Assembly (NCBI RefSeq): GCF_000246855.1
Contig: NC_016609.1
Coordinates: 3,348,001-3,412,000 of the forward strand
DNA length: 64,000 bases
Source: Niastella koreensis GR20-10
Lineage (GTDB): Bacteria; Bacteroidota; Bacteroidia; Chitinophagales; Chitinophagaceae
Direction: 5' to 3'
In this document: positions 60,239 through 64,000 of the stretch, piece after piece
How the letters are laid out: each line of letters opens with the position of its first letter
Position numbering within the stretch: position 1 is the first letter of the stretch
The notes under the pieces: model-generated
Told to the model about the DNA's origin: nothing
Database searches by the model: none
Seen by the model: the letters and a program-made list of their open reading frames with translations, nothing else
Program-made: the position numbers and the translations under genes

Positions 60239-63200
60239 ATGAATGCATTCAAACGCAACCTCATCATTGGTTATGGCATTTCTTTATTATTGCTTATTAT
60301 AAGCGCCGTAGCGTCGTATGTAAGCATCAACAACTTACTCAACAGCGCCCAATGGGTGAACCATACAAATGAAGTAGGCAAAAAAGTAGAAGGGGTGATT
60401 GCGGTACTGGTAGATGCCGAAACAGCCCAGCGCGGCTACCTGCTTACGAGCAGGGAACAATTCCTGGACCCGCTTAAAGGCGCTACAGAAAAGACCAACA
60501 ACCTGCTGACTGACCTGAAAACATTAACGGCAGATAACATCACCCAACAACAGGATTGCGATCTGCTGCGGGTAAAAGCCAATGACCGGTTGAAATTCCT
60601 GAATGAGATCATCCAAAAAAAGCGTAATGGTGAGTTGATACCCGATAGCCTGCTGATCATTGGCAAAGAGCAAATGGATAGCGTACGTGAAATTGTTGCC
60701 CGCATGCACGAACGGGAAGAATCGCTACTGAAAATACGAACGCATACGATGGACCGGTTCGCGGCCAGCACCCCTGCCCTTATTATAGTGGCTTGTGTGC
60801 TGGGCATTTTGGTTACCATCATCTCCTTTATGCGCGTGTTGAATGATTATCAAAAAAGAGCGGCCCTGCAGTTGGAATTACAGGAAAAGGATGAACAGGT
60901 TTCGAGAAGACTGGAACTGGTTGAAGATGTAGCCACAGAGATCTCGAACGGCAATTATACTATGCAGGTAGCAGATACCGGAAATGATGCCCTCGCCAGT
61001 ATTGCCGGTTCATTGAATAAAATGTCAGAAGCCCTGCACATTTCTTTTACCAAATTGAAAGACCAGCAATGGCTGCAAACCGGGATTGCGCAGTTGAACG
61101 AGATCATGATCGGGAAAAAAGAATTGGAACTGCTTACTTACGATGTAATAGAATTTATAACTAATTATACCGGTTCCGCCCAGGGCGCTTTTTACCTGCG
61201 TACCGATGAAGACATTATTCAACTGGCAGCAGGGGTGGCCATCAGCAACAAAGCCGCCAAAGCCGACATTCAGTTTGGTGAAGGCATAGCAGGCCGCTGC
61301 GCCCAGTCCGGACAAACCGTTCTTCTCGAAAATATTCCCGAATCACAAGTCACTATCGACTATACCGGCGGTTCTATTAAACCGGCATCCATCCTGGCCA
61401 TTCCTATTTTTTATGAGAACCGGCTAAAGGGTGTACTGGAAATTACCTCCCTGCAATCATATCCTCCCGTTATGCAGGATTTTATGCGGGAGGCAGGTTA
61501 CAACATCGGAATGGCGGTGCACAGCGCACGCGATCACCAGCGCTTACAGGAGCTGCTGACGGAAACCCAGGCACAATCGGAAGAATTACAATCACAACAT
61601 ACCGAACTGGAAAACATCAATGCCGAACTGGAAGCACAGGCAGAAAGATTACAAACCAGTGAAGAGGAATTGCGGGTACAGCAGGAAGAACTGCAACACG
61701 CCAACCAGGAACTGGAAGAACGCAGCCGGTTACTGGAAGAGAAAAATGAAATGATCGTGGAGCGGAACCTGGAGATCCAGGCCCGGGCCGAAGAGCTGAC
61801 CCTTAGCACCAGATACAAATCAGAGTTTTTGGCCAACATGTCGCACGAACTGCGCACGCCGCTTAACTCCATTTTGTTGTTATCTCGTTTGCTCAATGAA
61901 AACCATACGAATAATTTAACAAGCGACCAGATAGAATATGCCAATGTAATTCAAACATCAGGCAAAGGGCTGTTGACCCTGATCGATGAGATCCTCGACC
62001 TGTCGAAGATAGAGGCCGGTAAAATGGACCTGGAATACGCCGATGTTCGCATCAGCGACCTGGTGAATGAACTGGAGGCCCTGTTCTCGCCCCTGGCCGA
62101 AGAAAAACATATTTCGTTTACCGTTGAACAGGAAAGCGAACTGCCGCTTACGATTGAAACAGACCGGTTGCGGCTGAACCAGATCCTGCGCAACCTGGTC
62201 TCCAACGCTATCAAGTTCACCAAAAAAGGATCGGTAGTCCTGAGCATTACGAAGAAAGGAAACGAATGCCATTTCTCCGTGAAAGATACCGGCATAGGCA
62301 TTTCAAAAGAAAAACAGGCCATCATTTTTGAAGCCTTTCAACAGGCCGATGGCAGCACCCGGCGTCAGTTTGGCGGCACCGGTCTGGGTTTGAGCATCAG
62401 TCAGAAGTTAGCCCATTTACTGAATGGAGAAATCACCCTCACCAGTGCAGAAGGAGAAGGCAGCGAATTTACACTGGCAATACCAGTGACAAAAGCTGCT
62501 AAAATGCCAAAAGCGCATCAACCTGCTACTGGTTCTGTACATAGAGATCATATAGAAAAACCGGTAAACACAGAAGAATACCAGTTTATTTCCCCGGTTA
62601 TTCCCTCACCGGTTGAAGATGACCGTGGGGCGATCACGGCAGGCGAAAAATCGATCCTGATCGTTGAAGACGATACGGCATTTGCCCGGTCATTACTCGA
62701 TTATACCCGCGCCAAGGGGTATAAAGGCATTGTGGCCGTTCGGGGTGACGAAGGCATTGCGCTGGCCAAACAATATCTGCCGGCTGGTATTTTACTCGAT
62801 CTGCAATTACCGGTAATGAGTGGCTGGCAGGTAATGGATGAACTGAAAGCAGACAATACTACCCGGCACATCCCGGTGCATATGATGTCGGCCTACCAGG
62901 TAAAAACGCAAAGCCTCTCCAAAGGCGCGGTAGATTTCATTAACAAGCCGGTTGCCTTTGAAAAACTGGGCGAAATGTTCTCGAAGATAGAGACGGCGTT
63001 GAACCGTCATCCCAAGAAGGTGCTGATTGTTGAAGAAAACACACAACACGCCAAAGCGCTGGCGTACTTCCTCAGCAATTACAACGTAGCTTCTGAAATT
63101 GAGAACACAGTAGAAGATGGCATCAAATCACTCACGCAAAAAGAAATCGATTGCGTGATCCTGGATATGGGTATCCCCGCTCAACGCTCATACGACACGC

Positions 63201-63817
63201 TGGATGAAGTGAAGAAAACAAAGGGGCTCGAAGATGTGCCCATCATTGTATTCACCGGTAAAAACCTGTCGCAAAGCGAAGAAGTAAAGATCAAGCAGTA
63301 TGCCGATTCCATTGTTGTAAAAACAGCCCACTCATACCAACGCATCCTCGATGAAGTATCGCTGTTCCTGCACCTGGTAGAAGAAAACCAGCAGGATGCC
63401 CGCAAGTTCCGGCGAAGCCGCAAAATAGAAACCGGCGAAGTACTGAAAGGGAAAACGGTGCTGGTGGTAGATGACGACGTGCGCAATATTTTCTCGTTGT
63501 CCAAATCGCTTGAAAGTTATGGCATGCAGGTGCTCTCTGCCATCGATGGCAAAGAGGCGTTGAAACAACTGGATGGCGATGTGAAGATAGATATGGTGTT
63601 GATGGATATGATGATGCCCGAACTGGATGGCTATGAAACAACCAGGCTGCTGCGAAAAATGCCGCAATACCGCAACCTGCCGGTGATTGCCGTTACGGCC
63701 AAAGCCATGACGGGCGACCGGGAAAAATGTATTGCGGCAGGCGCTTCCGATTATATTACCAAACCTGTAGATGTTGACCAGTTGATCTCCCTGTTACGCG
63801 TGTGGTTGTATCAATAA
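60239..63817 (+). CDS. Membrane hybrid kinase: CHASE3, HAMP-like, GAF, HisKA, HATPase, three receivers
   Basis: The 1192-residue product has TM1 (~8-28), a CHASE3 sensor (~35-180, VLVDAETAQRGYLLTSREQF), TM2 (~182-202) and a HAMP-like linker (~205-265). A GAF domain spans ~285-425 and a Gln/Glu-rich coiled coil ~430-520. HisKA is at ~525-590 (FLANMSHELRTPLNSILLLS) and HATPase_c at ~640-750. Three receivers follow at ~803-920 (LLDLQLPVMSG), ~925-1040 (ILDMGIPAQRS) and ~1072-1190 (MDMMMPELDG). The second receiver reads IVEEN where an acidic pair is usual, so it may be weakly active. The next gene is cheR, as in the minus-strand cluster. The two large kinases share a plan but have different sensors. 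Confidence 0.93.
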   Translation: MNAFKRNLIIGYGISLLLLIISAVASYVSINNLLNSAQWVNHTNEVGKKVEGVIAVLVDAETAQRGYLLTSREQFLDPLKGATEKTNNLLTDLKTLTADNITQQQDCDLLRVKANDRLKFLNEIIQKKRNGELIPDSLLIIGKEQMDSVREIVARMHEREESLLKIRTHTMDRFAASTPALIIVACVLGILVTIISFMRVLNDYQKRAALQLELQEKDEQVSRRLELVEDVATEISNGNYTMQVADTGNDALASIAGSLNKMSEALHISFTKLKDQQWLQTGIAQLNEIMIGKKELELLTYDVIEFITNYTGSAQGAFYLRTDEDIIQLAAGVAISNKAAKADIQFGEGIAGRCAQSGQTVLLENIPESQVTIDYTGGSIKPASILAIPIFYENRLKGVLEITSLQSYPPVMQDFMREAGYNIGMAVHSARDHQRLQELLTETQAQSEELQSQHTELENINAELEAQAERLQTSEEELRVQQEELQHANQELEERSRLLEEKNEMIVERNLEIQARAEELTLSTRYKSEFLANMSHELRTPLNSILLLSRLLNENHTNNLTSDQIEYANVIQTSGKGLLTLIDEILDLSKIEAGKMDLEYADVRISDLVNELEALFSPLAEEKHISFTVEQESELPLTIETDRLRLNQILRNLVSNAIKFTKKGSVVLSITKKGNECHFSVKDTGIGISKEKQAIIFEAFQQADGSTRRQFGGTGLGLSISQKLAHLLNGEITLTSAEGEGSEFTLAIPVTKAAKMPKAHQPATGSVHRDHIEKPVNTEEYQFISPVIPSPVEDDRGAITAGEKSILIVEDDTAFARSLLDYTRAKGYKGIVAVRGDEGIALAKQYLPAGILLDLQLPVMSGWQVMDELKADNTTRHIPVHMMSAYQVKTQSLSKGAVDFINKPVAFEKLGEMFSKIETALNRHPKKVLIVEENTQHAKALAYFLSNYNVASEIENTVEDGIKSLTQKEIDCVILDMGIPAQRSYDTLDEVKKTKGLEDVPIIVFTGKNLSQSEEVKIKQYADSIVVKTAHSYQRILDEVSLFLHLVEENQQDARKFRRSRKIETGEVLKGKTVLVVDDDVRNIFSLSKSLESYGMQVLSAIDGKEALKQLDGDVKIDMVLMDMMMPELDGYETTRLLRKMPQYRNLPVIAVTAKAMTGDREKCIAAGASDYITKPVDVDQLISLLRVWLYQ

Positions 63818-63828
63818 ACAAAAAGATT

Positions 63829-64000
63829 ATGATCAAGGAGGAAGAGCTGGACCTGCTGATAACTGAACTGTTTGAAAGATATGGGTACGATTTCAGCAAT
63901 TATGCCCGGGCCTCACTCAAAAGAAGGGTGAACCGGGTGCTGGTAATAGATCGTTTTCCCAGCTTTGCAGAACTGTTATATAAAGTAAAGAACGATGCCG
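63829..64000 (+). CDS. cheR: CheR-type methyltransferase, 5' part only (runs off the window)
   Basis: The first 57 codons (MIKEEELDLLITELFERYG, then DFSNYARASLKRRVNRVL) match the CheR N-terminal helical domain and the start of the CheR at 45843-46655 (MIANEEYRQFLESVRFVYG, then DFTEYAEASVIRRI). It lies 11 bp after the hybrid kinase gene. A cheB gene would be expected next, outside the window. Confidence 0.85.
   Translation, partial: MIKEEELDLLITELFERYGYDFSNYARASLKRRVNRVLVIDRFPSFAELLYKVKNDA

Noticed and set aside
1-64000. Integrated mobile element, prophage or genomic island
   Set aside because: No integrase, transposase, tRNA-flanked att site or phage gene was seen; the content is typical of a Bacteroidota chromosome.

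Overview
The window looks like chromosomal DNA from a member of the Bacteroidota, most likely family Chitinophagaceae (a Chitinophaga- or Niastella-like organism). The signs are three SusC/SusD outer-membrane pairs, two ECF sigma/FecR-type regulatory pairs, a one-protein hybrid two-component regulator (HTCS), large hybrid kinases, weak Shine-Dalgarno signals, and intergenic gaps filled with short tandem repeats. The genus is a guess. I saw no tRNA, rRNA, CRISPR array, prophage or insertion sequence.

Layout. 0.07-14.4 kb (minus strand): an ECF sigma factor, an orphan STN-domain protein, a FecR anti-sigma factor, SusC and SusD. Downstream come a periplasmic thioredoxin-fold/metallophosphatase fusion, a small secreted protein, a shortened paralogue of the fusion and a probable beta-propeller lipoprotein. 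15.7-25.5 kb (minus strand): a compact locus I read as a phosphonate utilisation locus. In transcription order it holds an XRE-cupin regulator, SusC, an SusD-like_2 lipoprotein, a PhnZ-like HD-domain oxygenase, a PhnX-like HAD phosphonatase, an MFS carrier and an FAD aminophosphonate oxidase of the HpnW type. 25.7-32.7 kb: an envelope lipid/glycan region with two PAP2 phosphatases, two GT39/ArnT-like glycosyltransferases, a flippase-like protein and two hydrolases. 33-40.5 kb (plus strand): a second ECF sigma - FecR - SusC - SusD set with no obvious enzymes, and a small exported protein. 41.8-50.7 kb (minus strand): a six-gene signalling operon (hybrid kinase, CheR, CheB, two further kinases, a receiver) without chemoreceptors, CheA or CheW. 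51-56 kb: an HTCS regulator beside a frameshifted glycoside hydrolase tail, probably what is left of a polysaccharide utilisation locus. 56.3-58.2 kb: a truncated thioredoxin-fold gene, a glutaminyl cyclase and a SanA-like protein. 58.5-64 kb (plus strand): a second signalling cluster (receiver, receiver-kinase, CHASE3 hybrid kinase, CheR) that runs off the window and mirrors the first.

How the genes work together. The clearest pathway is the phosphonate locus: outer-membrane uptake by SusCD, inner-membrane import by the MFS carrier, then oxidative deamination followed by hydrolytic or oxidative C-P cleavage, under an XRE-cupin regulator. The two sigma/FecR systems fit transenvelope induction by their cognate SusC proteins; the first SusC keeps a clear STN signalling domain. 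The two kinase/CheR clusters suggest adaptation by carboxyl methylation applied to histidine kinases rather than to chemoreceptors.

A second theme is the spread of small repeats. At least five families of short tandem or inverted repeats sit in the gaps. They often supply the stop codon or last residues of the preceding gene, and in two genes they appear to have expanded in frame inside the coding region.
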